Below are positions 11,706 through 23,697 of a stretch of DNA of 64,000 nt, piece by piece. The notes beneath the pieces were generated by a model that had not been told where the DNA came from, did no database searches, and saw only the letters and a list, made by a program, of their open reading frames with translations. How positions within the stretch are numbered: the stretch's first letter is position 1; each line of letters opens with the position of its first letter. A program made the position numbers and the translations under genes. Source of the DNA: Plectrocnemia conspersa (Eukaryota; Arthropoda; Insecta; Trichoptera; Polycentropodidae); the NCBI GenBank assembly GCA_009617715.1, contig VTFK01000042.1, positions 124,001-188,000 of the forward strand, given 5' to 3'.

Positions 11706-12425
11706 TAGATAAAAAAGTGTAAATAATAAAAATAAATGTATGTGAATAAGGATATAGTGTAGTGTTTGTAATTATAAATAAAAATGTGTCCGTGACAGTT
11801 GTATGCAGAAAATGGACGCCGAAAAATTTGGTGAGTGCAAATTATAATTTATTATAAATAGATATAAATCGTTTATATAAAAAATTATAGAAGCATTTGC
11901 ACATACATATTATTAAATTACAAATAACTGGTTTGTAACCATTGCAACCATTTTTAATTTAGACAAAATATTAGGAACGAAAAATATATATTTATTCGTT
12001 TATGATTTGCTTTCTCAAAAATTATTTTTAGCGAAATAATTATGTAGGGATAGTATACTACCATCTTTCATTATCGTGTAGAGGAAAACTTGATAGTATC
12101 CCAGTATTTTTTTAATAAAAAAACGCATGACGCAGGACTCAAGCTTGTGTCCCGGCCACTATACAAATTTCTTTCAAGACTCGTACACGAGTCCACGGGT
12201 GTTAAGCTGTTAATATTATTTTTAACGCGGTTTTTATTTTTAATAAAACATATTGGAATATGTATTCATTGCAAAAACTTTCGACGATAAATTTATGTGA
12301 CGTAGTATTAACAATACTCTCAATTTCTATATAGATTTTGCAATCAAGTTGCTTCATTAGATTAAACGTTTGAGTTTTAATAAATATAGTAACAAGCTTT
12401 AAGAATTTTCAAGTCAAGTTAGTAA
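11706..12425. other. AT-rich stretch
   Basis: A start codon followed by a donor-like GGTGAGT occurs at 11814-11836, but nothing else supports an exon. The 66-codon frame at 12090-12290 has no motif. Confidence 0.45.
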
Positions 12426-12433
12426 GTACCAAC

Positions 12434-13484
12434 TAGGGATTCTGAAGTCTCGGGTTTTTTCAATTCCCGGGAATCGAGACCCAAATTTTTAAAGTCCCGG
12501 GAATTCCCGGGACTCAAGACTTTGATTATTTTTCGTATAATCATGAAAAAAAATTATGTTAAAAAATTAACTTATTATTATTAACTTTAATTAACTTATT
12601 ATTATTAACTTTAATTCATTTATTATTATTATTAACTTATATTATTTGTGTTATAGGTACGATAGGTGAAAATTTATTGAAACAATTTAAAAACACTTTA
12701 TTCGATATTTATTTAAATTTAATTTATTACAATTTTTTTAATCGAAATATTTATATCAATATTAAGTTAAAACCTTTACTTTTGTAAGAAAAAATATGTT
12801 TTCAAAAACACTAAGGCGTTTAATAATGAATCACATAGCCTGTTCCTGGTTTTTGTGGCAAATATTCCAGATGTAGAAAAAACTCTCTCGCTCTCTGTAG
12901 ATGTTGGCTTAATTGTAAGCAATGATTTGAATAAAAGCTCTAGATTCGGAGTTCACTTGATAGTTGAATCTAATATCTGAAACTCCTTTTTAAAGTTGAA
13001 TTTTTTATTTCTAGTCGTTGAAATATTTTGGTGGTTCGTGCGACAGAGTTGTGTTGATTTCAAATATTTTTTTTAAAAGGAAATTAACAATAATTTTGGA
13101 AGTTAATAAAGTGGCATCTCGACGACTTAGAGCTTCAACTGCCAGTTTTATAGGAGTGAGTACTTCACAAATATTTTCCAATACGTGAATGTTCGATTCA
13201 TTCTAAATTTGGCCAATGCCAAGATCAATTAATGATTTTCTAATGCAATTTCGTAACTTTCAAAATCTCGAAATCATGGGTAATAAGGAATTCCACCTTG
13301 TCTTCATATCGAGACATAAATTAAGCTCGACATCAAATTCGCTCTTTACATATTTTTGTAAAATTGCACTTCGGAAAGTCTCGATCCCCGGGTTATTAAT
13401 TTTTAAATTCCCGGGACTCGAAACAGCAAAAATCTTTGAATTCTCGGGAATAAATTCCCGGGTTGTCTCGACACAGAATCCCTA
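12434..13484 (-). mobile_element. hAT element with 8-bp TSD, second copy of the CCCGGG family
   Basis: A 1051-bp element. The ends start TAGGGATTCTG on both strands and the subterminal regions are rich in CCCGGGAATTC-type words. It is flanked by a perfect 8-bp direct repeat GTACCAAC at 12426-12433 and 13485-13492. The interior carries a degraded transposase C-terminal half on the reverse strand. It is longer than the 548-1192 copy and the sub-terminal sequence differs, so the two represent sister subfamilies rather than one recent burst. A microsatellite-like TTATTATTAAC tract lies at 12585-12650. Confidence 0.9.
12794..13165 (-). pseudogene. hAT transposase C-terminal half, degraded
   Basis: Reverse-strand frames read VLTPIKLAVEALSRRDATLL, then LSHEPPKYFND and a stop. 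After a shift they read PTSTESERVFSTSGIFA and TRNRLCDSLLNALVFLKTY. The first block is the 'P-I/V-K-x-A-V-E-x-L-x-R-R-D-A-T-L' segment and the second the dimerisation motif E-R-V-F-S-x-x-G of hAT transposases. The N-terminal zinc finger and first catalytic acidic residues are absent from this copy. Stops and shifts make it non-functional. Confidence 0.88.
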
Positions 13485-13492
13485 GTACCAAC

Positions 13493-14289
13493 TCAGTTTA
13501 TTGGGTGGTGGTAAAATTAAATATTATGTCATGCATATTGAGTTGGCAATTTAATATACATTTAATTTGCGTCAATTTTCAATACCTATTAGGTATATTA
13601 TTAATTATATTTTAAGCTAATTAATAAATCACTAAAAATATAATTTCAGTAATTTTAATAAATATTTTTATCGCTGCGCTTAATTTAAAAAAAAAAAATT
13701 ATTATAAAAGTATATAAATACTTTTATGTATTACCTTACTTACACTTTTGTTAAATATTTGCTTATTTGTACATATTTTCTTATACTTTTATAGTATAAA
13801 ATTACTTAATTAATTAAAGGCATATTCTCTGGTTATATAAAAATATTTTTAAATTACTTAAACACCCAACCGTTGCAATTTTTAATACTACTTTCATCGT
13901 CATATTCTTCAACTTTTGTAATATTGATTTATCTGCTTAATTTGTATTAATGAAGGCAAAAGTATAAGCTCTATTTGGTAAAATTAACATTGACAAAGTA
14001 TAAACATTTTTTAATTATATAATATAATATTATAAACAGCACGAATTTATATTTGTAGGTATAACTTATGTAGAAATATAGGATCTGTTGAAGAGATGAT
14101 AAATATATGTGTAAAAATAAAACACAGCGTCAAATTGGTTTGGCTTTAATAGGTTGAAATTGCAATTTTTTTTGACCCGTCTATAGTTTTTAATTTACTT
14201 GATAAACATTAAATTTCTACTGATTTTCTGTTTGCACACAAAAATATTTGTTTATAAGCAAATATACATTTTGTTTGTTCAAAATTTGC
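13493..14289. other. AT-rich non-coding stretch
   Basis: Nothing recognisable; long A/T runs. Confidence 0.6.
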
Positions 14290-14900
14290 TAAGTTGACAA
14301 ACCTACCATACCGCACGCCTCTCACCCTGAGGTTTGTGACGTCACAACAAAGCTGCGGTTGAGTTCTCTGGCCTTAATATATTATAGTTGATGTTGCTTT
14401 TATATAGTGTTGCTTATTTCCATTCCACTGACTGTAAAATTTTAAGTAATATATAGATAAAAACATCCCTTTTAAATTATATTGCGATGACAAATTCGTT
14501 TGAGTGATTTTAAACCATAAGAACTTAAATATGGGATTTTTAAATGCATTAAAACATGTTATAAATTGAATGGTTTCTCTTTGTGTTTGAGATTACATTT
14601 TGAAATGAACCAATGAAATTTATTTTGCGAGAACGAATATTCAAATTTAAACCCATAGGGTACAATGGCCGCACTGCACGCGGGCCGCAACGAGTCCATA
14701 GTGTCAAAAGTCACAGTACCGCATTTGGGTTAGATAAGTTTTCGACACACCTTCCGGTCATAATCTGGCATCGTAATCTTGACGGTGCATTTCCACTTTT
14801 ATGTGAGAGAGCAGTACAAGCTTTCCAAAAGCGCACCTAGCCTCAAAGCTCTGTCAGATAAGAAATTTAGTACGAAACTTGAAAGCGATCGAAACAACCA
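14290..14900. other. GC-enriched island pair
   Basis: Two patches of raised GC, 14290-14375 and 14650-14870, joined by AT-rich sequence. The first contains a perfect CRE-type palindrome (listed separately). The second contains CGCACTGCACGCGGGCCGC at about 14671 and a 75-codon forward frame at 14613-14840 with no recognisable domain. Possible regulatory element. Confidence 0.35.
14334..14347. promoter_or_regulatory. CRE-type bZIP palindrome
   Basis: TTGTGACGTCACAA is a perfect 14-bp palindrome centred on TGACGTCA, the full CREB/ATF-type bZIP site. Its occurrence inside a GC-raised island, not in random AT-rich DNA, makes binding plausible, but a single motif proves nothing. Confidence 0.35.
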
Positions 14901-15654
14901 TTTTTACAGATAAGCATGTGAGTTTTGTGCATATTAACCATGCTATATTGTGCACGTTTAATAAATGTATGTATATAAAGTTAAAAGGAGCTTTTTATTA
15001 AGCCACTAGTTTATGTGACTTTAAGCTCGATTTGCTATTTTGTCTCGGCGTCGATAAGAGCGCAAACTTCGCTTTGGGTTAATGCAATTTTAGTACCACT
15101 TAATAATTTGTCGGATAATATAAGCTTTTAATAAAAAAAGTGATAAAATAATAAGAATATTGTTGAATTTGATAATACTTACGTATTAAAAGATCTATGG
15201 ATTATAATTGAAATGCTTAAGCATATGCGTTTTGTTCTAAACGATTTAAAGCGGTGGTTTGGCTTTAACATTTTATAGTTAATTGAATGTATGCAAAGGG
15301 AATTTCTGTATGAGGTATTTTAGATATATCTTTGTGTATACTATTTTATTATATACATATATTATTATATTAATTTAGCTACTATGGATAGCAAGCATAT
15401 ATTTGAATTACCGACGATAAAATTATTGAATAGATCACCATCACGACTAAATGACTAAATTGATAACCCATAAATTAGCTTTCACGATTATTTGCTTATT
15501 TAAAATTTATTCTTAAGTGAATTTAATATATTACATAAGTTTTTAAATATATGTATTGAAAAAATAAATTTTCTTTGTTGGGAAATCTTGATTTTTTGAA
15601 TAAATCAAGTTCTTAATATATTTTATATTTACTATTTTCAGTTTAAAATTGTTT
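14901..15654. other. AT-rich non-coding stretch
   Basis: Nothing recognisable. Confidence 0.55.
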
Positions 15655-15985
15655 TACAGTTAGATTCATCGGACCAAATAGCTTTCGCCTATTCTTCAAA
15701 TGTCCAATCTCAGTGTTTTCGGGGCAACTCTAACCTTCGAGTTTTATTTATTTCTGAAAGCCACGGCTTATGTCGGGCTTTACAACATCTGAGTTCTATA
15801 TTTTTGTACTTTCTTCTCACCGTCTGCGAAAATATGGATGCCCATTGGCTTGCAGATACCTTCAGTAGCCAGTTTTGAAGACGTTTTTCAACAATTTTTA
15901 AGGGACTCACGAACCAAGATTCGATTTTCCTTGGCAGTTGTTTTTTGTTTTCTTACAGTTTTTGGCTTTGATTTATAATAACCTC
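15655..15985 (-). pseudogene. Tc1-like transposase pseudogene
   Basis: Reverse-strand reading gives TAKENRILVRESLKN (the second helix-turn-helix region), a degraded TVRRK/R block, and KARHKPWLSEINKTRRLELP followed by RKH, a stop and DWTFEE. It ends with AIWSDES at about 15665. The series R-R-L...K-P-x-L-S-x-x-N-x-x-x-R-L-x-x-A-x-x-H-x-x-W...V-x-W-S-D-E-S is the Tc1 transposase segment leading to the first catalytic aspartate. Here the Asp of W-S-D-E survives but stops replace other residues. The later catalytic part and the inverted repeats are not seen. Confidence 0.85.
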
Positions 15986-16725
15986 ATTCGTTGAACCGTT
16001 TTAAAGTATTTTGGACAACATATTGTAAACAATTAATGTGTTCACTAATTTTCGATATATTCAGTCAATAATATGCAATAAAATTATATTCGCTTTATAT
16101 AATATTCAAAATAAATTAATTAATTCAAAAAAGTATACCTAAAAATAAAGACAGAAATCACGCAATTTAAGCGAGACAGGACTACTTGACTTGCAATATT
16201 TTTTAAAACTCAAGTGAGCAAGTAAAAACGACAATTTCCTTTGTATAGTTCTCGGAATTATGGTTAAAGCTACTTGCTAAAATATTTCGGTTTGACTATG
16301 CACTTGTAAAGAGTTACAGACCATTTTAAGGGGTGCCCCATTATTATAACCAAGGCTACATAATAATCACTATAAAATAAAAATAAAAAAATGACACCAC
16401 GTTTTTGCAGAAAACAATTTATTCAATATAAAAAATAAAATTATATAATTAAATATTTTGCTTTTAAGCGATAATTTTCATAAATACTGTTGTAAAATAC
16501 AATTTACAAAGAGGCCTAAAATGTAAGCCCTAATTAAAACATAAGTAAAAACAATCATCGTCAAGTTTTATATTCTAATCAAGCTTTTGTAGACAAACTC
16601 TTGTAGTGTTATCTAATCAAATTTTATTTTGAATATTAATATGCTAAGCAAACTAATGAAATCACACTTTGAAAAGTTGTATTTATATACATTTGTCAGG
16701 AAAAATCTTCTCGATAAACATTTAT
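15986..16725. other. AT-rich non-coding stretch
   Basis: Nothing recognisable beyond a short ATAATAATCACTATAA word near 16363 that resembles part of the SINE-like tail seen elsewhere. Confidence 0.5.
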
Positions 16726-17045
16726 AAGCAATTCCATCCGGTGACCAATTGATTCACCGATATTCAAATATACTTTTCACGAGTCGGTTTTACGAGCGAC
16801 TGAATAGTGGAACGTCGTTTTATGACGCCGCAATCGAATAATGTATGACTTTACAACTATTATAACTGTCGAAATTGCGCTTCAGATCGTAAATTTACAT
16901 GAAATCGCAAAGGTACATATACGAACGCGAAAAAACAACGCGGGAGTCAGTGTTTATATTTGTGTCAGTGCAACACACTTAAAGGTTAACTGCCCGGTTA
17001 AAGTACCACAATTGAGATTTAACTTACAACAATACAAATGAAACA
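16726..17045. other. GC-raised island
   Basis: Contains CpG-bearing words (CACGAGTCGGTTTTACGAGCGAC; TTTTATGACGCCGC) and a Caudal-type TTTATGAC core. A 66-codon frame at 16841-17041 has no motif. Possible regulatory island. Confidence 0.35.
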
Positions 17046-17266
17046 TTTCGCTTTAATGTTTTTTGATAAAGGAATATATATATCTTTATCATTATAATAA
17101 AAAGCTTAACTCTTATATTATGTTTAATGTAGACCTCTAAATATATTCGATCTATCTGAATACTTGTATAGATTTAGATGCAAATAATACAAATGGTTCT
17201 TATATTCAGATATGTGTTTATTTATATACATTCCCATGTATAAAGTTTGTCTAAGGGCAGTCTATT
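17046..17266. other. AT-rich spacer
   Basis: Nothing recognisable. Confidence 0.55.
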
Positions 17267-17267
17267 T

Positions 17268-17684
17268 TTAAAAACGGTCAAGAGGGCCGTTTCTGGGGTC
17301 CGTAACCTCAGTTACGTTCATCACGCAGCCGTGGGTTTGGGCGTCTACGGCGTAGCGGCAGACGCGTCGGTCTACGGCGTAGAGGTGGAGGCGTAGGACG
17401 TAGCAGCAAAGGCTGTGCGGGGAGTGCATTGTGCGCCAGAGGACAACGACCAAGCCAGACAATGATATCGATCGATAGGGACGCCAGGGCACCTGGAACC
17501 GGTTGCCTCTACGTGTGCTACGTCGTTTTTGGACACCGTAGTACGTGGGTACGTAGTCTTTCAGCCGACGGCCGATATCGGATACTACGCTGCCGTTAGT
17601 GCACGCATCGCCTCTCTCTCTCCCAGACACAAAGGCGGACTTGCGGCTGCTGCGGTGGTTCCCAAACTGTGGGGTTGTGGACAC
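17268..17684 (-). other. GC-rich island carrying an unrecognised 138-codon reverse frame
   Basis: One of the most GC- and CpG-rich blocks in the window. The forward strand shows loose repeats of GTCTACGGCGTAG at about 17342 and 17370. The reverse frame begins at 17684 (MSTTPQFGNHRSSRKS) and ends at 17268. It is Arg/Ser-rich and has no recognisable domain, signal peptide or membrane segment. In such GC-rich DNA a 138-codon frame can arise by chance, because stops are AT-rich. It could be a first exon or a promoter/CpG-type island. I favour a non-coding island. Confidence 0.3.
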
Positions 17685-17689
17685 TGAAC

Positions 17690-18980
17690 CATTAAAATCA
17701 TCTGCACATTCTTACAAAATTTATCGAATTAAAAAGTAAGGAATTAAATAGCTTACCTCATAAATACATTTAATAAATATATGTTTTATATATTAGGTAT
17801 ACTTTTTACGTGTAATTTTTTTTCCTTTCGCAAGTGCCTATGTAGTTGCTGGAAGAAAGGAAAAAAAGAAAATATATATATACATATATTATAATAATCG
17901 CTTATTGTCTGATTTGACACATTGTATTTCAATGAATATTTAATTAATTAATTATTTATACAATAGTTCGGTATTGCGCATAGTTATTTTTTTACGAAAG
18001 GAAAAAATATTAGAAATTTATGTTAGATTATGATAATGTATACATTCATAAATCCGTACCTAATCACGTCATAAATATATTACATTTCGTGTTACGTTTA
18101 CGTCCACGTCCGTAGTTGTGTGTGGGGTACTTTATTTACGTAGTTAATTTCGTAACGATGCAAGGTCGAAATATGTAGCGTGTAATTGCGTATGCATCGG
18201 TGCATTTAGAGCTCTTTTTAATAGTTACGTAATTATAATATATTATAAAAAATTAAAAACGACGAAACTGTCTTTTTATCTTAATTAATTGTATACGATA
18301 TGAATAAACGTTATTTATTAGTTTATTTTTAGTTTTCGATTTAATGTCATCTAAACGAATTTACATTTATTTAACATTACTAATTTAAATAATCAATGTT
18401 TTAAGTAGTATTATTAATATGTAATAATATACTGAGATAACTTGTTGTTAGATAAATTTCAAGTGAGTTCGAATTACCGTTATTTATAGACTATAAACGA
18501 CAAATGTGAAGATAGGTTATTATATTATTAATCAATAGCATTTAACTGTAAATTAAAATGTCAGATTTTTCCAGATAGATTAATTACTAGACTGCCAAAA
18601 TTTTGACCAAAAAAGATATCTAGCAGAGGCTTTGAACATTATTTCATTAATAACCTTTTCAGAAAAAAAATATTACTGGTATAGCGTTATTTTTAACAAT
18701 AAAATTAACTTTTTACTAAGAGTTATTAAAAACTATATTAATACACTGTTGAGTTAAATCAAGTTATTAATTATTCTTCTTCTTTTTATTTTAGTGCTTT
18801 AACTGTTATAGAATGTTGACTAACTATTACAATCTTAACTACTCTTCTTTGTTCATGTCCTTAATAAAAATGTAGTGTTTTTTCTTCCTTCTTTTTCACT
18901 TCAGACGATTAAGAATAAATGAAAGGTTTACGTATTATTATATTGTCACAAATAATTTTATTAATATAAAGTGATTTATA
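17690..18980. other. AT-rich stretch with a small CpG patch
   Basis: The CpG patch is at 18060-18200 (ACGTTTACGTCCACGTCCG). The remainder is AT-rich and shows nothing recognisable. Confidence 0.5.
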
Positions 18981-18984
18981 TATC

Positions 18985-19020
18985 AAAATAATAATTATAT
19001 AATAATCACTAATTCTGAAA
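18985..19020 (-). repeat. SINE-like tail fragment
   Basis: The reverse complement reads TTAGTGATTATTATATAATT. This matches the tail of the tRNA-derived repeat copies at 61741-61830 and 37066-37220. Very short, so only tentative. Confidence 0.35.
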
Positions 19021-19200
19021 TTAATAAAAAGAACAATTGGGTTCATATGAGATTAAATTACATTTATGTTTGTTTACACATACTATATGATATCCTCTAT
19101 GAACTTAATTTGCTTATTATTAGAGAATTTATAATATCTCTTTTGTACGACTTAACTTAATTTTAATTAATCATCACGATATTCTTCTGTAACATAGGTT

Positions 19201-19325
19201 AAGCTAGAGAAACATAATTTGTGATGATCGATCAGAATTAAAATTATATAGTACGTACTAATTCTGATCTTCCAGACAATATAGAAATTTGAAACCAGGA
19301 TTTTAGGTACCAGTCTTCCTGTGAG
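19201..19325 (-). repeat. tRNA-derived SINE-like repeat, diverged copy
   Basis: On the reverse strand it reads a degenerate B box (CCTGGTTTCAAAT), then GTCTGGAAGATCAGAATTAGT and a tail ending in AATTATGTTTCTC. The order of B box, TCTGGGAGATCGGAATTAGTG block and AATTAGGTTTTCC-like tail is shared with the copies at 37066, 37721, 54662 and 61741. Non-autonomous; would depend on a LINE for mobilisation. Confidence 0.55.
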
Positions 19326-19814
19326 TGTTAATTAGTGTTCTCGAAAATTTTTTTATAAAACCGACTTGTTAAAAATTTAATTCGTAGCAATATTTTTAAA
19401 TGTTTTACAATTGATGCATTTATTTATACTGTTGCATATGAAATGACGGGTCCGTGCCAAATGTTTGAAAATATGTTTTCTTAAGAGCTTTTAAGATAAT
19501 TCTACATATTTAAAAGGTTAAAAAATAAAATTTTCAAATCCAAAATAATAAATCATCGTTCTATTAGAGTTTGTTCTCTTTAACGAGTATTTAATTCTCT
19601 GTTTATTAATAATATAAAGATATATATAATAATATACTGTATTATTATAATTACATACTATATATTACCTATATTTTTTTATTTATTCAAATTTACCGAG
19701 ATTTCTCAAAAAAGTAGACGAGTGAAAATTAGAATTTTAATTTTTCGAGAAATAAAAAATCTAGGAACTAGAATGTCTAGCGTCTATACAGGACATATCT
19801 TTTACGGTTTGGTA

Positions 19815-21018
19815 ATTATTGCGCAAACAAAAATTTCGCTCAGAGAAAATTTTCAACAACAAAAATTCTGATCATAAATGATCAATATATACTTATACAT
19901 ATTTAGTAACCCTAATGGGTGTGATTTCGTAGTCTGTAAGACACAGGTGGAAACTAGTAATAATTTATTGATTTATATTACATATATATTGTGAGTTACA
20001 ATGATGGACGAGTATCGTTTTCTCCGAACAGTGATGGAGAAGCTGGCGGAGGGATGATGTTCCGTGAAAAATCTTGTAAACGTGGCAGCGACAATGTATG
20101 GAGGTCAGTTCCTCTTGTTGCGATGATCGTGTTTGGGAGTCTTAGGCCATATTTTCGCGTCTGTCGGTGGGGGCGCATCTACCAGGTGAGCCGAATCTTC
20201 CAAATATCCATTGGAGACCAGCCTTAAGTATGCAATTGGGTTTCAAAACTCGCTGACGAAAATGCAGCTGCAAGCTAAGCTAACGCCTATGCATAAGCTA
20301 AGCAATAGTACGCAGGTATGTCAGGAGAGCGTTTCCCACTATCACTCGAGAGAAACACTAATGAAACTCTAAACAAATAACGTAGTTCTACGGGGGGTGG
20401 TTACCGCTCATCTAGCCCTTAAAAACTGGATGCCACCGATTGGGTTGGACTCGTAGGGCCCTAATACTGGAATAGGCGGTGGTTTCAACTATGGATAAAT
20501 GTAGTAACTCTCCTGAATCATAATCATGCAGCGATCATCCAGCTAATTGTTGTACTCGCTTCTTAGAACAAATAAATATGTATTTGTGACATAGTGACAT
20601 TTGCTTGATGGACATCTCCGAGGTCGAATTGTACAACGGGAATATTGTAGCCATACAGTGCTCTTTGTCTTCCGATGATATATTGTTTCCCGTGACCGTT
20701 TTGTAACAAATAAATATTCATTCTATGCACTGGAGAATCATTCGTTTTATTTATGTGATACCCTATTTTCTAGTCACATCCTTTTTTGGGCAGTCATTAA
20801 CGCGAGTTTCAAGAATGATATGATTTTAATTTAAAAATATTGTACCATTAAATTAGTAATTTAAATTGGTATGATATATTTTATATATCTACCTAATTTT
20901 TACTTAAAAATAGAGAAAAAAATGATGCAGTTGGAATTAAAAGACAAATATATTTAACAATAAAAAAATCACATATATTCAGAATTTTTGTGGGCGCAAT
21001 TTTCGTTTGCGCAATAAT
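19815..21018. mobile_element. 1.2-kb element with 25-bp terminal inverted repeats, family unknown
   Basis: The left end ATTATTGCGCAAAC at 19815, extended to 25 bp, matches the reverse complement of the right end (20994-21018) at 23 of 25 positions. A second matching word, ACAAAAATTCTGA, occurs a little further inside both ends. A TA flanks the left end and TA overlaps the right end, consistent with but not proof of a TA target site. No transposase frame is visible, so it would be non-autonomous. The interior (about 19905-20720) is unusually GC-rich for the window and its first ~100 bp recur at 63896-64000. Superfamily not assigned. Confidence 0.55.
19905..20720 (+). repeat. GC-rich interior segment with partial second copy at the window end
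   Basis: The segment starts TAACCCTAATGGGTGTGATT, continues GTAAGACACAGGTGGAAA, and at about 110 bp reaches a TACAATGATG block. The sequence at 63896-64000 has the same order (AACCCTTAAGGGGTGTGATT, GTAAGACGCAGGTGGAAA, GACTATGATG). This shows it is a dispersed repeat, not unique host sequence. Downstream at 20000-20720 it is GC-raised with short frames on both strands (19991-20227 +, 19996-20178 -) but no recognisable domain. It could be a transduced gene piece or a SINE-like unit. Confidence 0.6.
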
Positions 21019-21470
21019 ACGGTCATCATATTTTACTTCATATAGGATAAACACTACTTTTTCCTTTCTTAATAGTAAACCTTTAAGTTTGATACGACTT
21101 GAAAAGCATTGTTTTAAAGTTCTTTCAAATTATTGTATTCAAGTATAGTATATTTTTCTGGATCTTAGTCGTGGTCCGATTTTGTCTGAAGTGTATGAAA
21201 ATACTGTATTTTGTCGTAATATTATTCTGATACATTTGATCTTGTGGTTATTTTTAGAAACTCAATATTGTTACGTGTAAAAAATCTAGCTTTGAAACTA
21301 CTTAACAAAATATTTTTTAGTTATGTCGTTGTAAATAAGCGATATGGGGGCAATGGTGTATTTTTTTGTAATAGTTCTTTGATCCAAAAAAGTTAATACG
21401 TCATTTTTTTGTAAACAATTTTCTTCAATCTAGATATTCGTTGTATCGTAATGGTTTTCTGGCAATCCTT
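21019..21470. other. AT-rich non-coding stretch
   Basis: Nothing recognisable. Confidence 0.55.
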
Positions 21471-21474
21471 TGGA

Positions 21475-21748
21475 AGTATCGAAACGCGTGTGCGTAAAAA
21501 GCACGCAATGCGTTCGTGCCTTCACATGCTCCATAATGGCCATAATGGATATCGTCGGTGCGTATAATGAGCGGAATTCTTTTTTTTGGAATCACGGAAA
21601 ACCGTCAAAGCTATAATTTTGGCTGGCCTGAGCTGAATCAACTGGAGGGAATAAATCAAGCGCACGAACAAGCTTTCCCTTCTAATTTGCAACGTGGCCA
21701 AAGCTCCCAGTAAGAACGCTCGTTCGTGTCCGGCACGGAATCGTTTCA
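21475..21748. other. GC-raised island
   Basis: CpG-bearing sequence (AAACGCGTGTGCG; CGTTCGTGTCCGGCACG) between AT-rich flanks, with a tandem CATAATGGC. A 75-codon reverse frame (21522-21749) has no recognised domain. Likely part of the series of non-coding islands. Confidence 0.35.
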
Positions 21749-21749
21749 T

Positions 21750-22299
21750 TACGAATTATATAATATGTACAAAGATTATAAATAGGTAGAATAAACCCCT
21801 AATTGATTTTGCTATGATTTTAAAAAATGCATTTGAGGAAAATTTTTATCGTATTTTCCCGAATGTTTATATATATTATACATATCGTTAGAAATTTAAA
21901 AAGTCTTACGACAGAGCTATTATTGATTCATATTATATACTATTGTTTATCTAACAAAAATTACAGGATCACAGTTTTCTTCTTGTTTTGAAAAAATATC
22001 TTTTGCAATGCTAATTTTAGATTTTTTTTTGTATTTATGCTGGCATTACATCTAAATAGTAGGACAGACAAAGATACTTTTGTTTAAGTATCTGAATTTG
22101 AAAGCTCGAGAGAATTAATTATTTCGATTAACCTTGTATTTTAATGTTCAAAGAATTAGAATCTATATTTTAAATAATCAACCGCTCCCTTTTTATTCGA
22201 AAATAGAGGACCAAATACCTTAAGTAGGTATCGGACAATAGTATTTACATTTCACACAGAAAATAATGAATGTACTGCCAGAATTGTGAGTGCACCTAA
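21750..22299. other. AT-rich non-coding stretch
   Basis: Nothing recognisable. Confidence 0.55.
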
Positions 22300-22690
22300 C
22301 AATTAAGCCAGTTGTGCAATTACGCAAGTTGCATTCAATTACGTCTTTCGTGCTATCGTTTTATATATCTGACAGTCAAACGCGAGGAAAGTAAAAATAA
22401 GAAGACAGCCAGCGAGGGGCTACGTAAGGTACGACTTTAATTTTTTTCGGCATATGTGCATTCACTAAATAAACAATCGCTTGTGATGTCAGTGTTGCCA
22501 ATTAAAAAAAGACAAGGACATTCGGTACCTGCTTGCAATTTTGGTCATCACTCGCAGCCATAGGATTGGTATTCAGCGAGCGTTTTACCTTTGGTCTGGA
22601 ATAAGTCATTCTTGGAACTTATGCGTAATGCGAATTTGGAAGCAAAGTGCACGTGCTAGAGCGGTTGTGGGATTTTTTGAATATTGTGGT
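22300..22690. other. GC-raised island
   Basis: Includes GCAATTACGCAAGTTGC (C/EBP-like half sites), AATAAACAATCG (forkhead-like) and a CACGTG E box at about 22651. No open frame of note. Candidate regulatory island. Confidence 0.35.
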
Positions 22691-23697
22691 GGGAATTATT
22701 AACGGTCATAAAAGGTCGTAAAAAATATTTTACGTTATTTTAACTTTCAATTGCTTTATTAATAAAATTTACATATTCTAAATTAGAAATTAACAAGCTA
22801 TTAACTATATACAATAATGTAGATGAGTTATAGAAATTATGAAAGAGGATGGAATAAAGTATGAACTTTGATATTGAAAAAAATCCCCTCATAATTTTAA
22901 TAGCAGTAACTCCTAAAAAAATTGAGGTAAAATATATTTATTTTAAATTGTATAAATACAAATATTACTACAAAACAATCATTATAAAGTGTTGAAAACG
23001 AATCAACTCATTGGGAATCGAAACACACTCAATCTAAGCGACTGATCTTAAATCCCTGCAGTACTATATGTGTATTGGATATGGACAGGAATATATCAGG
23101 ATTAAATAATAAAATAAAGTTTATAAGAAAATTTAGCTTTCCGGCAATCCTTTATGGTTTTTAATTTTTGTTTTCGTAAATCCAAACAAGTTGCTATGTA
23201 CAGGTATCATTTAGGGTCAAATTTTTATCTGAAAGAATGTTAGCTAATGATACAGAGATGAAAAAATATCGTCTAGCTCCCTAAGGGGAACCTAAATTCC
23301 GTGAAGGCATCTCTAAGGGCTGTAGTCTCTATGAACGCTTTATAAAACTTCAGCAGAGAGCCATCAGTGAGATTTGAGTATTTTTATTAGCATAGGATGG
23401 CCATAGGCCACTGCAGTGTAAGCATATCCTTTCTGGGGTGCGCGGTTTATCGTATCGAATCCGTTTTCTAGCATCTGGCGGAGATAAGGGGGTTCTCAGA
23501 ACCAAAACAAAATTACACTTAGACATTTTTTTATTTAGTATTTTTTTAGTATAAAAAACATTTATTTATATGCTGATAAATATATCTTAAGATATAACTG
23601 TAATATTATAAAAAGGCTGAAAAAAAGGATTTGGTTTGCCTATAATTTGATTTTTGTGTGTGCTTGATTGTTCCAATAAATCAACAAGGTCAGAATA
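22691..23697. other. AT-rich stretch with a GC-raised patch
   Basis: The GC-raised patch lies at about 23260-23500 (GGATGGCCATAGGCCACTGC; GGTGCGCGGTTTATCG). No recognised coding or RNA signal. Confidence 0.45.

Noticed and set aside
11814..11836. First exon MQKMDAEKF followed by GGTGAGT donor
   Set aside because: Nine codons and one donor-like site in AT-rich DNA occur by chance; no acceptor or downstream exon seen.
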